A DNA stretch of 64,000 nt, taken from Opisthorchis felineus. Lineage: Eukaryota; Platyhelminthes; Trematoda; Opisthorchiida; Opisthorchiidae. The notes under the pieces are model-generated. The model ran no database searches, was not told the DNA's origin, and saw nothing but the letters and a program-made list of their open reading frames with translations. A program made the translations under genes and the position numbers. The first letter of the stretch is position 1, and every line of letters begins with the position of its first letter. The DNA lies in contig SJOL01001452.1 of NCBI GenBank assembly GCA_004794785.1, forward strand, positions 62,001-126,000, read 5' to 3'. Below are positions 41,852-54,610 of this stretch, one piece after another.

Positions 41852-44345
41852 CTAGAAGTCAAGATTGCTGACCTAGAATTATAAAGCAGGTGCAAACAAC
41901 AAACCATTTCGTTTTTTGTGATGTCGCTTCAAGCTTATGCAAGCGCTCATTTAACAGAATGACTTTCATGGAGGCAGGAGGGGCAAAGGAGTGCTTGTTG
42001 TGGTAACAAAACAATGAATGGGAAGGTGTTGGCATTCGGTGTTGGTAATTCGGTGAAACCACCCAAGAGATTGTGTTTTGATATCGCGGGTCAAACAACA
42101 CTCACTGTACTAGCCAATGATTGCTAGTCGTTTACGTTCTCGCGAAAGCGGAGTGGCTGCCAGCGATTTGCAGAACCAACTGTCAGGCAATTTCAATGCA
42201 GAGAAGGAAATCGAAAATTTTGTTGTGGTTACTTTTACTGCCTAAAATTCTGGCCTCAGCTGTTCAAGGATGGTTACGTCAAACCGACGAACCGCATGGA
42301 ATGTTTCCAAAACAAGCATTTGATAAGTCATTCACGCAACTATGTACCCACGAGACCCTAGGTGAATAGAAAGAAACCAGTAATAATTCACGATTGAAAA
42401 AGTAAATATACTTGATTGGATATGTATACGGTATGTGTCTGATCGCAAGTCATATGTAATGTATTCCATAGGAATACGGCAAAACAGCCACAATAACAGG
42501 TGTTATATCTTTATTTTGTGCGGAACCAAACGGTATTCGTAGAGTAGCAGAAAGTGAAAACAAGTAAAGCAATGTATACTTTCTGCCTGGTGAAAAGGGT
42601 TGTTTTATTGCGCTCTAGGGGTATTCACATTAGCCCCTTGTTAACAGTTAGCAATCCTGGTCTGTTCCTTTCGTTACATTCACTTCTAGGCCGCTCATTT
42701 TTGATACATTTTGACGGTGAAACTGTTGTGTGGAAATATTCCGGAAAGTAAGTTTTAGCCAGCCAACAACGGTGATCGGATCGGATGTAATTTTTTATAA
42801 ACATGTCCATAGTGAACATCATCACGTGATACCTCCATTTTCGAAGAAATGACGCAATTTAAACGAACAAACCGGCTGGCTGGTAGAACGCTGAACAGGT
42901 TGAATGTGTGAATGGAATGTCAATCAAGTGACGAACGATCCTAAATTGTTCGTGCTGCACGACGAAGGTACTGAACATAAACTAGGGTTAGGTTCCTTGG
43001 AACCACAGGAGACTACATTCATCAATAACCTAATTGGGTGGGGAGGTAAATGGATTCGAATTTTAGGAAACTGACCAGGAAATTGGTTTACACATGTGTG
43101 TGTTTTGTCTAGCTCTCTTTCTCAGAACAGTAAGTGATGGTGAGTGTTATCGGTCACTTGACTATTATGGTTGAGGTATCCTACGATTAAAGATTAGTAA
43201 ACCACGACTGCAACTGGATGTCACAAAGCAGTGGACGTGGTCAAAAATCACTCGCTAAGAAGCACCACAGGAATATCACCAAAGTAGAGCCGGACCAGGA
43301 AACTCCTTACTTTTAAGTGAGTGTAAAATGTGACTCAAGTGAATCACATTTTTGCGCGTTCTTTGATTAAAACACAAAATTTAATTAGGGATTACTACAT
43401 ACATTGTTCCAGAATTCTTATTGGTTGCAGCACAGTGAGCCGCAATATTTCTAATTGACACAGCACACTCATAACATCTACTATTTTGTTTTTTTGCAGC
43501 TGCCAAATTATTCATCTTTTGAACCTTCCATCAAGTTATGAACAAAGATGGCACATTGTTCACCTGTTTTCTCCACTGAATTTGAGCCCAATCTAACAGT
43601 AGGAGCATTTTTCACGTCTCATGGTTGTGGGCGTTGCTGTACTTGACTACTAAAATAGGTGGAACCGGAGCACTGTCGGCCCCATGGAATATACACAAAC
43701 TAGGATTGTCTACATAATCGCGGTATGTCTTCAATGAAGACGGGCTCTGCTTGAAGGCCATTCTGAAAGTGCAGTTGTTAGCTCCTACCTGTGTTTTTAA
43801 TCAGTCTGCAGTGAAATTGAATGGGACGGAGTTTGATAAATTGCTTTTCGGCATTATCCAGTGGTATTTGAGGACAGAATAATCCTCCCTACGCTGACAA
43901 GCGCGACTCAAGTGTCCTCCATTAGTCATTTAAAATGTACATACCGTTCTATCTCTAAGAAATAGGGTAATAAATAACTCCTGCAGTTGTCCATTATATC
44001 TATCAAGCTGTATAAATTTTCCTCTGTTAAAAACTGGTGTTAGGATGATTTCCAAAAACAAATGACTGAAATGTCGCAAAAGGTAGATAACATTTTGTCA
44101 CGCTGAAGAACAAGAACTTAGTTATTTTTTAGTGTATACGTCGATTGCGTGATAGATCCCAAAGGGGTAAAATTTTGGCGAAATAAATTCTGTGGAAAAT
44201 TATTTTTTTCTGTAGACTTAACTGAATCCCTAGCTAATGATATTCATTGCCTGAATGCACGGAAAAAAGCAGAATCATGTTTCATTTCGCACGACATTCG
44301 AGATATTAAGGCGGATTTCCTTTTCACAACAGGCTACCCATAGGA
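41852..44345. other. Intergenic, nothing recognised
   Basis: No supportable gene, RNA or repeat. Confidence 0.4.
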
Positions 44346-44450
44346 TTGGTGAAGACTCTTGGGCAGCCCAAGACCATTTTCGTCCTTCTTGGGAATTAGT
44401 TAGGTAAACTCTCAGTGAGACTTCTGTATCTCGAAAGGACTAGTGAGTCC
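44346..44450 (+). repeat. Foldback family R1, diverged copy
   Basis: GAAGACTCTTGGGCAGCCCA and CATTTTCGTCCTTCTTGGGA align with the family core. It is shorter and more mutated than the other copies, and no inverted arm is seen. Confidence 0.5.
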
Positions 44451-44898
44451 GTGCTGTAAATTAAAGTTTCACCAAACAGCCATGCACACTACAGATTAGC
44501 ACATCTTGATGGGTGGGGTACGAAGCGAGAGAATGGTTGGACAAACCGAAGCTCCTTCCGCGCTGGTATAAAATGAATAGCAGCACACTTGCAGCAAAAT
44601 ACCGGAAGTTACTGATTTTGAATAACCACCGCGCACATTTTTATTTACACTGGATGTCTTCCGGAGCATATTTATCACAACCTTATCGTCCTCCTGAAAT
44701 TGTGGCGCAGTCAGGGATGACCGCGACGATATAAACACTAGAATTAAAATATGCCTTCCCAAGAACCTCTCATCATATTTTGTTGTTCATCACGTTTACT
44801 GTTGATATTCTTGAGCCAGACGTGTAAGTTAGAGCTACGCCTCATTTAAGACGTTTCGGCTAACAAGCCTGTACAGAACTGATAATTCATTTTCACGC

Positions 44899-45325
44899 AG
44901 CATGCGCCTGGTGGAGTAGTGGTAACACGCTCATTTCTCGTATCTTATGTTCGGAGTTGAAACCTCGTCAAGGCCAGGGAGAAGCGCTGTTAATGAGCTC
45001 TAATGAGATCGAAACTAGCGTTCAGTGCTTCAGCGAACTCAACAAGATAATTGTGACAGGATAGAAAAGGGCGCATATCAAGGAGAACTGTACGGCGGGT
45101 GGTTGTACGGCAGCGAAGTATTAGTGTTGAACATTCATGTTATGCTGTCGATTATGATGATGGATATGGGTGCTGAGGCTACTCAGACTTCTTCGGACCA
45201 AGGGTCAAAATTCAAGCTTCTAGGATCAAGGACAGAGCACACTACCGAAAAGGTTGCCGAAAACTATTTGGCAGTCCAGTACTACGGCTTAATGTTTATC
45301 CACATGAACGTTCACTGATATTTGG
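44899..45325 (+). mobile_element. tRNA-headed composite SINE-like element
   Basis: The head GCGCCTGGTGGAGTAGTGGT resembles an A box (TGGNNNAGTGG), and about 50 bp later GAGTTGAAACCTC resembles a B box. The body that follows (GCGAACTCAACAAGATAATT ... GCCGAAAACTATTTGGCAGT) is unlike the 179-bp SINE. A 97-codon open frame (45025-45318) crosses the body, probably by chance. The 3' boundary is uncertain. Confidence 0.4.
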
Positions 45326-46420
45326 TGTTTCAGTCAAGAATAAAAAGTCTCAGGAAACGGGACGGGTCGTCTCTTTCCAAAGAAAAAAATCAGTTTTATT
45401 TGTCTAGAAAGTCACTGAAAACGGGTTGTTTGTGTTCACGCTCTTTGAGACCTACGTAAATAATTCCATATTCCACCCAAAAAGAGGCCACAGATACGTT
45501 CATTTGCCAGACGAAAATAGTTCCATTCAACTGGCAGCAGAATGAATGCATTAGTATGTGGCTTAATTTATTTTTGTGTGCACGCTTTAAATGAATAGAC
45601 TTTAATCAAGGCCAGACAAGATTTACATTATCTGCGTTTCCAAAAAGTATACATTATTTACTCAGAAAATCTTACATAGAAGTTTGCAGTTTCAGCAAGC
45701 CATTTTAGCAAGCCGTGTCTTTCCTGGATGGCCGCCTTCCTGGCGGAAAGAAGTGTAACATGTTCCATAATCATACTAACACCCTTACATGGCCGGATGA
45801 TCCACCTGAACTTTTAGCAGTCAGGAATACAGTGTGGGTTTTTGAATACCTGTCAATGAACCATTGACCTGAAGGTTTTGTTATGTTTCTTAACCAATAA
45901 CCAAGTAGAGTTTCGATTGTTGTACAATTGGCTTTCGCTGTCATTTGATAAAATCAGCCTCAGTGCAAGGAATTGTCTAAGGTGCATGGTAACTTTACAT
46001 CAGACATCGAAATGCTCAGCCAGTTTGTTTTCACACCGGGATTATTGGCTCTCGGTGTGTTGCTAGGCGTCCTCAGAAAGTGACGCGAACTATAGGGTTG
46101 TTTGTAGCATTGCAACTAAAAGCAAATATACAACTGGGGAATTATTCTCCCAAATCTTAAACACATTAATAATACACGATTAGGACATTCATGCCCCCAG
46201 GCAGGTTGAATACACTGAATTTGCCACTCTGAAGAAGGCACGACAGTCTTAATTTAGTATTTCACAAGAGCAGTGCAACAGAGCCCTGTCTGTTAATTTG
46301 GCGTCAGCTAAGCAACCATCGTTAGACAAATCAATATGGTCAGACAATCTAAAGTTTTGCTGCAAGTTACACCACGCTGGCACTAGGGCTTTAAATTTTA
46401 CCTTCAAACAGCAGCTATTT
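45326..46420. other. Intergenic, nothing recognised
   Basis: No supportable feature. Confidence 0.4.
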
Positions 46421-46625
46421 CATAGACGTAATATATTACTCATAAGTTTCCTGAAAACCCTTCGACAGCCCACGACCGGTTTCGTCCTTCTTTGGGCTCA
46501 TCAGGTAGGCGCAGTTCCCGAGTTTCCGTCAACCTTGTGTCCTACTTGAACCCAGATCGCACGAAATTAGCGAACTACACTCATTTGCGTAGAAATTTGG
46601 TTTTGACGGGAGACTCACCTGGATC
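46421..46625 (+). repeat. Foldback family R1, best single-arm copy
   Basis: From CATAGACGTAATATATTACT through CCCACGACCGGTTTCGTCCT, TTTGGGCTCATCAGGTAGGC and GAGTTTCCGTCAACCTTGTG to TTGGTTTTGACGGGAGACTC. This is the least mutated example of the left arm. It ends where the 29.6-kb copy enters its hairpin. Confidence 0.7.
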
Positions 46626-49600
46626 CAAGCTGACTAGTTCGTTTATGATGTTTTTAACCAGCTATTTTATATTTGAGATACAATGTATCCTTCACGAGTT
46701 TTCCGGGTGACCAGTATACAAGAGTGTTTAGCGTCACCGCATATGCTAAATAATTTGTAGCTCGCTTTACTAGTTCTTGTTCTGAATTTTTCGTACGCCA
46801 TTCCACGGTGGCAGCTGCCTTGGGTGAAGAAAAGAGACAAGGCCGTTAAGCTTGAAGCCACAATTCATTTTCTGGACGAGCCTTTGACTACGGCGTGGAT
46901 TAATGATGCGATAAGTCGGACCACCGGTTTTCGAAATGCAGTACATACACTGTACTACACATATGGTACACCAACAGTGGTAATTTATGCTATAATGTTT
47001 TAAGATATGACTCCGTAAAAGTATATGAGCAGGCTATACCAATACATCTGTTTGATGTGGTTGTTCACGTGATATCACGAAGTGTCAGGAATCCTTTGTG
47101 GATGACAGTAGTATACTGTTCCTAAATAAGTGAGACCTATATTCGTGTGGTACGTGCGACTTTAACAGTTATGGACGCAGCTTGCTTTGAGAACATTGGG
47201 TTCGAAGCCAACGACCGGTCAAACAACGATCACAGTTGGTCCAACAGGCGTTTGCGGCCTGTGATAGCGTAGGTGATTCTCGAATATGCGGACTTCCTTC
47301 GGCATAGGTTGCCCGTCAGGTTGTGTGCTCATGACTGTGACTTATAATCTACCTCCTCTTCATGACAATATGTCCACAGCCTGAACTATCAGAAGCAGTC
47401 TGATAAGTCGTATTATAGTGCGTGGTCACGGTACATCACACACGTAATAATGCGCCGTTCAGCTTCTTCTTCTACCTTTGTGTAGTAAACTACATTGGAT
47501 TTGGGGTCATTGGGGCGTTCTGAGGTTAGCATAGACTTTCGCGGACAAACCTAAATATTTGGACTTTGAGCACAGTAGGTTTTGTCTTGCTGAGGGTGTG
47601 CTGCAACTGAAGAAGAATCTTCGTAAGCTACAGAACCTGCTTCCTCTTCAGAGTACTGGAGTTAACTGTAGGCAAGATTGATAAATATTAGTTGTTGTTC
47701 GCTACTTTCAGACTTGCAGCTCGAAAAGGAAATGTTTTCCTCAAATAGTTCTCTAGATGCACCATTGTCGCAAAAACCTGAAGCTGTTTTGTATGCACAA
47801 CAAAACACGTTATTTTTGGAATCTACTCTTATTACCTTAAAAGGGAAAGACCCACCGATATCAGTTTTTTGAATACTTGGGGCTTGTTCGTTCTACTGGA
47901 AACCAATTAGGGGCTCCGCAAACCTATACATGAAGCGCAATACTCGTTCAGCGATGACAACATTAGACGTCGTCAGGCCTGACGCCTGATGCTTCTTGGT
48001 GGACTTGAAATGGTATTTCATGAACCGTCAGCCTCACATGTCTGTTAAATGCATACAGGGTGTTAGGTGGCACATTTGGTGTGCAAACGCGTGAGAGGCT
48101 TATGAGGGCGAATGGTGAGTAGACTTTACTTCAAATGACGTCAGAACGACTGAATACGTGGAGGTGAACGAACGGTTAGCAGGTGTATTTATCACAAATA
48201 GTAGTTTATTGAAGGAAGTGACCTGAAAATGAAGAAATCCACATACAATTGATGGCATGACACCAAATACTGGATGTGAAAACATGTCTTTAGGCGATTC
48301 CACCGGAGACTGACGCTTGGTGTTTTTGTTGGCCATTGTTCATGCTATGGAAAAAGGAACTAACTACACAAAACTGAAGTGTTCTTTCGTAGTACTTCTG
48401 CTGCCAACATTATCCCCCGTTGAAATCACTAATTGAATTGTAACTGGGAAGCAACGTTTGGTGCTGACCTTATGGTAAACATGCTAAACAGCAACAGACA
48501 TATATCACTCATCGTTTGATAGAAAACTCAGCCGATTTATTGAAGCTGATGATTTATTCGAACGTTAAGCCTGTTTAAGAATGAACTTGCTTAACAGACA
48601 TTAGACGGGATATGGAAATGCAAAACGAAAGTTAATGAGGAACAATTATTAGAAAGCTGCTAAGTCATTGTCTGTGCGATCCGGCACAGACATTGTTAAG
48701 TATTCATCTGTATTGTGTCCTGTAATGCGCGCATATTCAGTTATTTTCTTTATATGCAGCCAGTGTGATTTTCTGTTTAATATTCGTAGAATATTGTGAT
48801 GTGCATTCATTTTATGCGGGCATTTTATGTAAAGTTAAAATTAATACTACCCAAGCGAGGGCACTGTTGTTCTCATTTAGTCATTTAATGATTCGTAGTT
48901 CACCAAAAGAGTAACCTTTATGCTTCCGTGGTACAAAGCTTGGCTCTCGGTAGAAGTATGCACACCTTCAGGGCTAACATATTTTTCACGAAAATTATGA
49001 TTTGCGCCAATCACAGTGAATTTTTCGGCTGTTTTATTCGTACTCAGCTACAGAATTTTATTTGGAGCTAAACAGCTAAACCACTGTACCTGTGAGAAGT
49101 TTTCATGAGGAACAACTTGCACAGGATAACAGCTTTAAAGTAAAGCGTCCATGAGCATACGTCGAACATACTTTTGATGGGGCGATCATTCCTGTGTATG
49201 GCAATTATTGATTTAGAACGCCAAAAATTGCTTCTGCATGGAGCCTATTTCCCTACTAAGTGAGTATTAGTTTTGCTTTATTTTGTATGGTGTTGTGTAC
49301 ATCATGTTCCAGTTAACTTTTTCTACATAAACAAGTAAAATTGTTTCCACGCGCACTCGATGTCTGATGATTTAAAACTCTCTCCAACGAGTGCACACAT
49401 GTATTTGACATCCTTTCCAAAGTCATTTCTTTTACAAAAGCACCGCACCAGAAACTGCTGGTTCAGCTACACATTCTTTGTTAAAAAATATTGAGTGCAA
49501 GATCAAGTGTTTTATTAGCCTAACCAGGGCTCCCTTAAGTAAGCCAAAGATGTTGTCCCATTTTCCTCAGGGTTTGTTTCTAGTAGTCAGTACAGACTAG

Positions 49601-52600
49601 GTTTCCGTCTTTTATCACTTTGGTGCTGTTCATCCTCATACTCAACGTCGACGAAAACTGGCAGACCGAAAATGGTGTCTCCCCTTTTGAGTTCAGCAGC
49701 TGAGGCCGGTATCCGAATTTCCGCCCACCTTGTCTCGCAATTCAACATCAAGTTCAACGGAAGTGAAGATATACGACCCGTTTTTTTGAACATTGTTCTA
49801 ACATGAGGCCACTTTTGCATGGCATACTTATTTTAAGAATATTACAGACCAGAGGCTCAAGTGAATTCCCTTTATGTCTCCAGTGCACAACAACTTACTT
49901 TGCAAGTGGGTGTCCATTGTCACATACACACAAACTGAGTTTTTTAAGGATGGAAAATGATTGGTGGAAATTCGGGAACTAAACTCATCTGATAAGATAC
50001 AAGAATGATGAAACCAGTCGTGCACTGCCCAGAGATTTTTCGGCCCTTAAGATTAGCGCCATATGAAGGAAATGTGGTTCTGAATGAAACATGAGACCAA
50101 CAGTGTACAGACCGTTGAGCTAGGGAATATCCAAAACGAGGGGTTGATCTAATATTCAGCTGGACCTTAAGTTAATTACAACTTAATTTTAAGATGAGTT
50201 TTTTCTCCACATGGTTGTAGTTGAATTCCTTCTCCAGTGGGATCGTGATGCTGTCATTTGAAAAGCGGACTTTTGATCCCTTTAACTGATGCGCACTAGT
50301 TTCCTGCTAAGGTAAAATTCACTTTGTTTCAGTGGAACAAATAAAAACGGTTCGATTTTAGGATGGTAGCGAACTTCAGTAATATACGCTACCCTTATTG
50401 TACCACAAATTATTTAACTGCCTATATGGTAGAAGGGTGTACAAACTCCCACTTGTCCCATTAACCACTGTTTTTCAAAGCGCTCCTATCTCAGACAAAC
50501 TCTATTGCAGTGTAATGCAGAGGTAAGAGAAAACCACAGATAAATTCACTTCGCGAGACAGCCAAGGAAGAAACAGGCAGTATCAAATGATAACAACGGT
50601 TAATCGCTCGCGAGATATACTCATGGATAGCTATGCTCCTGGGCACATCTGTAGGTACGAAACAAAGAATTCAAGTCACTGGACAGCCACTATTTCAGCT
50701 TGTCGTATACATCACGTTATCACAAAGCCCCTCTACATAGCTACACGTTTTTCATGCAGTATGACTTTGGGGAACAACTGAAGCAGTTGAAAACCCCTTG
50801 TTTAACCCCGGCAAACCCCATTTAACTGAACTTGGTGTAGCGGTGTTGCATGCGCGGAGTATGCAGTAGCAACTCTCATTGAATGCGTGACATAGACACA
50901 ACACGGTTTATTGTGTGCAAGCAAATCCTATCTGTTCTCTGAAATTGGAGCCCGATACATATATCCGACCTCTGGATTTATGGGGGCATGATAAAAATGA
51001 TTACACACATATAACAGCTGTAAGTAAATTAGTCCGAGTCTACTGATGTATCTTTGCTTTGCTTTAAAATACCAGCACCTAATTCATGGCTGCATGGTCT
51101 TTTACTTGAAAGAAATTGTTAGAAAAAATAGAAAATGTTAATCAGCAGCTGTGAGGTTTGCTTTGAAGAAGAACTCTAATCGAAATGACCTCTTTTCGGT
51201 TAGTTTGCTCATCGAGTCGTTTATTTAGTCAACATACCGGGTACTAGCAAAGCGACCAAGCGTACGAGCCCCCAAAAACACTCGTAAAATATTTAGCACC
51301 TTTACATGTAGTTCATAATCCAGTTTATTTTTAAGGGCCTGGATATGATCCCTCGGTCGAGGGACCATCCAGGTGAGAAGCTGGATATAGTTTTCTCCTT
51401 TGCCACCTGTCTTAAGATTACTGAATTCTGGGACAGTAAGATGGATTTTCTTCTTGAGAGGTAAGAGAATTAATGCCTCTGAAAGGCAGAATCAAATGAC
51501 CGGGCAGAAGTGGTAGTCTCTTCCTGGGGTAAGTTCATTATTGAAGCACGTTTTAAGGGAAAAACCGAGACTGATTATGGCCTTAATGAAAGCAGCCATT
51601 GATCACAATAAGACATTTTAGTACATTTAAATGCAAGCTTGGGTGTAGCTTTCGCAGGCCCGTGCAATACATATATGGTAAGATAAATACACCAAGATTT
51701 TATTACCACCTGATGGTGAAACATAATATTACAAGCATCACTAAAGACTACAAGTCAGCATCATGGAGCGTCAAAAGACACTGCACTTGAGTAAACTCGG
51801 AAAATATTTGGATAGTCCTGTAAATATATTTAACCCTATATGAACACACAGCATATCGGAATAGGCTGTTTTTGTTTGGCATTTCATTTGGCCCATTCAC
51901 TGTGCAACGGCTGTACAAGATTGAAATTTATCATTTTTTTGCATAGATTTGTTTGACAGACTTAGGTACACTTTTAGCTGCTGCTGAGTCTGCATGAACA
52001 ATTTCGAACATTTGACTTGGTGGATGGCCATTCCATGCGCTGCACATAGACCTGTATGCACAATCCCCTGGTCTTATTCAATGTTTGCTGCTTGGAACTT
52101 GTGAATATTTCCAACTACGGTGATGTTCTATCTATAAGGTGAGACACTTTATTGGTCCATGTGGTTGAGCAAGGTTACAATAGTGCTTCCACAGCACAAC
52201 TAAACCTTTCTGTTAAAACATGTGACACGAAGCTTCCAGAAGTAATCTAGCACGTTTGTGAACGTGACAAAAATTTCGAAAGGATCAAGCACAAGTGTCG
52301 TCTCAAATTTCAGTGACTGATTCTCTTTCTCGTGGCGACCCTGACGAAAAATCGTTCCACCTTTCACTATGGTGACGACGATGACAAAAGTTACCTTTGT
52401 TTTACCCTCCTTAGGGAAGAAATTAATTTCAGTGCAGTGGCTTTAGTGATCTAATGTGCTGTCAACAACTGAAGTATGTATTTGTTTATATACTGCCTTA
52501 AATCGTGACCAGTTAAACCGTTTCCCGTGTGTGAGTTTTGTTCGACGAGCCGATCACAAATGTGAAGAAGTACTCACAATAGCAGACCAGCAATCAGAGA

Positions 52601-54369
52601 TAACTTGGTTTCCTCAATCCCAAATACTCTACTGTGTAGTTCATGTACAAAATAGAAAATGTCCTCTGTTTTTATCACTTCGGTGTATTTCTGACTAAAA
52701 TCAATACGATAAATTTAAAGATATAGAAAACTGGTCGAAGTACATTACGCGGACCATACGTTTAAACAAGAATGAGCACTTATGATGCGACCGGTCTTTC
52801 AGCGTAATATCCTTTGCGATTGTCCTAGTAATTCTCACACTAGACTTCTAAATAACGCCCACTGCTTGCTTAAACTTCCCAGCATCTGTGTAGATGACAC
52901 TGGAATCCTACGTTTGGAAAAACCTATGATGCTTGATGCTTCAACCTGTAAGCTTGCCAACGTGATACATCAGCACCCAGAAACAAATTTTGCACACAGA
53001 CAAGCGTTTTGCCTTGCTTTGTCTATTGGTCCATTAATTGGAACAGACTAGAAAACGCCAATTAAATATTTTACAGGTGATTTGTAGGGCTTGTTGGTCT
53101 TCGTTCTTGATAGACACATGCGGAACATCACCAGAAAACAAAATTTATCGTGAGTTTCTAATAGCATAATAGATCATTGACATTCCATTTGTTAGGAGAT
53201 GAACAAGAAAGAAAATGGTGATAGGAATTAGGTAAAGGAAATGCACAGAGTACTGAAATATTCATCCAAAAGTCATTAGGCACAATGAATACTTTTCCGT
53301 GCAACATCTCTTCTTAGTAGTTATACTGGCTTGAGTAAGGAAATCACACAAGCCGAACATTGTGGATCTAGTAAATTCCTGTGTTCCTAATCAACAGCCT
53401 AAATAAGGCTTGGGAAAAGGCTTTAAAAGTAGATATTTTGGAAGAAAACATACTAGGCCGACCAAATCAAAAGTAGGCGAATTCATCTGACCTGTTCAGA
53501 TTAAAAGCTGGAAAAACAGGGAAAGCCGCACGGTATCTAATTAAGTTTTCAATTTATGAGTGTCATTGTGGATGCAATCATGTATATAGTGTGTCAGTAT
53601 TTAAATGATGGTGACGTCTCCAGTTCACTGGACTACTTTGCGCTAAAACACATGGCTTATGTCTCATCTACGTCATCAGACGATCTAACCAGGAGCAGCC
53701 CGGTGGGACGTGAGCTAAGTGATATATTCATAGGCTGCGCGGAGCGCGCCACATTCCATGGTCACAATGGGACGATTATATTATACAAATATAATGCAGA
53801 TGACATGTACGTTGTTGCACAAACACCGACAATGTCAGTACCTGAAGCATCAGATTCGCGATGGAAGATGGGAGATCTAAAATCATTTTTATCTCCTGGA
53901 GGTGCAACCATAATGACGAACAAATGGATCTCTAGCACAGCCTGCTTTTGTATAATTACATGGACAGAACAGTGAGTACATTGTATAGATATATGTTGAA
54001 CCGTTTATACAAGGATAAGTCATTCCTATCTTGTTTACAGGAATATGTGATCGGTTGAATGGTAGGCAAAGTGGGGCCAAAATCTCTCAGTGTTCGTCCC
54101 TCGTCTGAAGGTAGTACACACTAGGCCATATCTCCCATGTAGCCCAGACGAATGGTTATGTTAGATGATCTTTCCACTGACCAACACGCAGACTTGCTTA
54201 AACTCACGGCTGCCTTACGGTAATTGGTTCACTTCTATTACGTTTTACCGTATATTGAAATTTTATAGAGCAGAAGAAAAATAAATGAAGATAGATCACC
54301 CAGCCTTCCCTTTTAAACTGCAAAATGGGACTCTTCCAATAAATCCCTTAGGAGACGTTTTGTTGCGTG
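46626..54369. other. Intergenic, no assignable gene
   Basis: No gene or repeat that I can name. Open stretches worth a computed check: 49587-49820 minus (EIRIPASAAELKRGD), 52803-52947 plus (acceptor CCGGTCTTTCAG, donor CCT|GTAAGC) and the 139-codon frame 53556-53975 plus. All are motif-free. Confidence 0.4.
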
Positions 54370-54470
54370 TGAAAAAATTCTGGAATTCCAGTGGAGATTT
54401 TGTCCTATAAGATAAGCCAAAATATGATGAGAAGTCAAGAAGCACTGTACAGCTGCTTCATATTTACCGG
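54370..54470 (+). repeat. Interspersed repeat R3, copy 1
   Basis: GATTTTGTCCTATAAGATAA ... AAGTCAAGAAGCACTGTACA then GCTTCATATTTA aligns with copies 2 to 4 through the shared line GATTTCGTCCTGTC...GCTGAAAAGCC.AGAAGCA.TGTACAG. Confidence 0.55.
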
Positions 54471-54514
54471 GAATCCCGATTTACTTATAGTGGTGTGGTG
54501 TGAGATTGAGTGGT

Positions 54515-54610
54515 GGTGTGAGATTTTAGAATTTTAAATGGAAATTCTTCCTCCTACTCATCAAGCCTACTTATGCTGAAAAGCCAAGAACCAAAGTGGT
54601 TCTTTACCTT
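54515..54610 (+). repeat. Interspersed repeat R3, copy 2
   Basis: GTGAGATTTTAGAATTTTAAATGG then CTTATGCTGAAAAGCCAAGAA. It lies 45 bp after copy 1 in the same orientation, separated by a short GTGGTGTGAGAT duplication. Confidence 0.55.

Noticed and set aside
41650..41907. Confident thrombospondin type 1 repeat
   Set aside because: Only the Cys pattern and CVQQ fit. The diagnostic WSxCSxTC segment is missing. Kept only as a low-confidence open stretch.
54488..54526. Microsatellite of GTGGTGTGAGAT
   Set aside because: Only two imperfect copies, too short to call an array.
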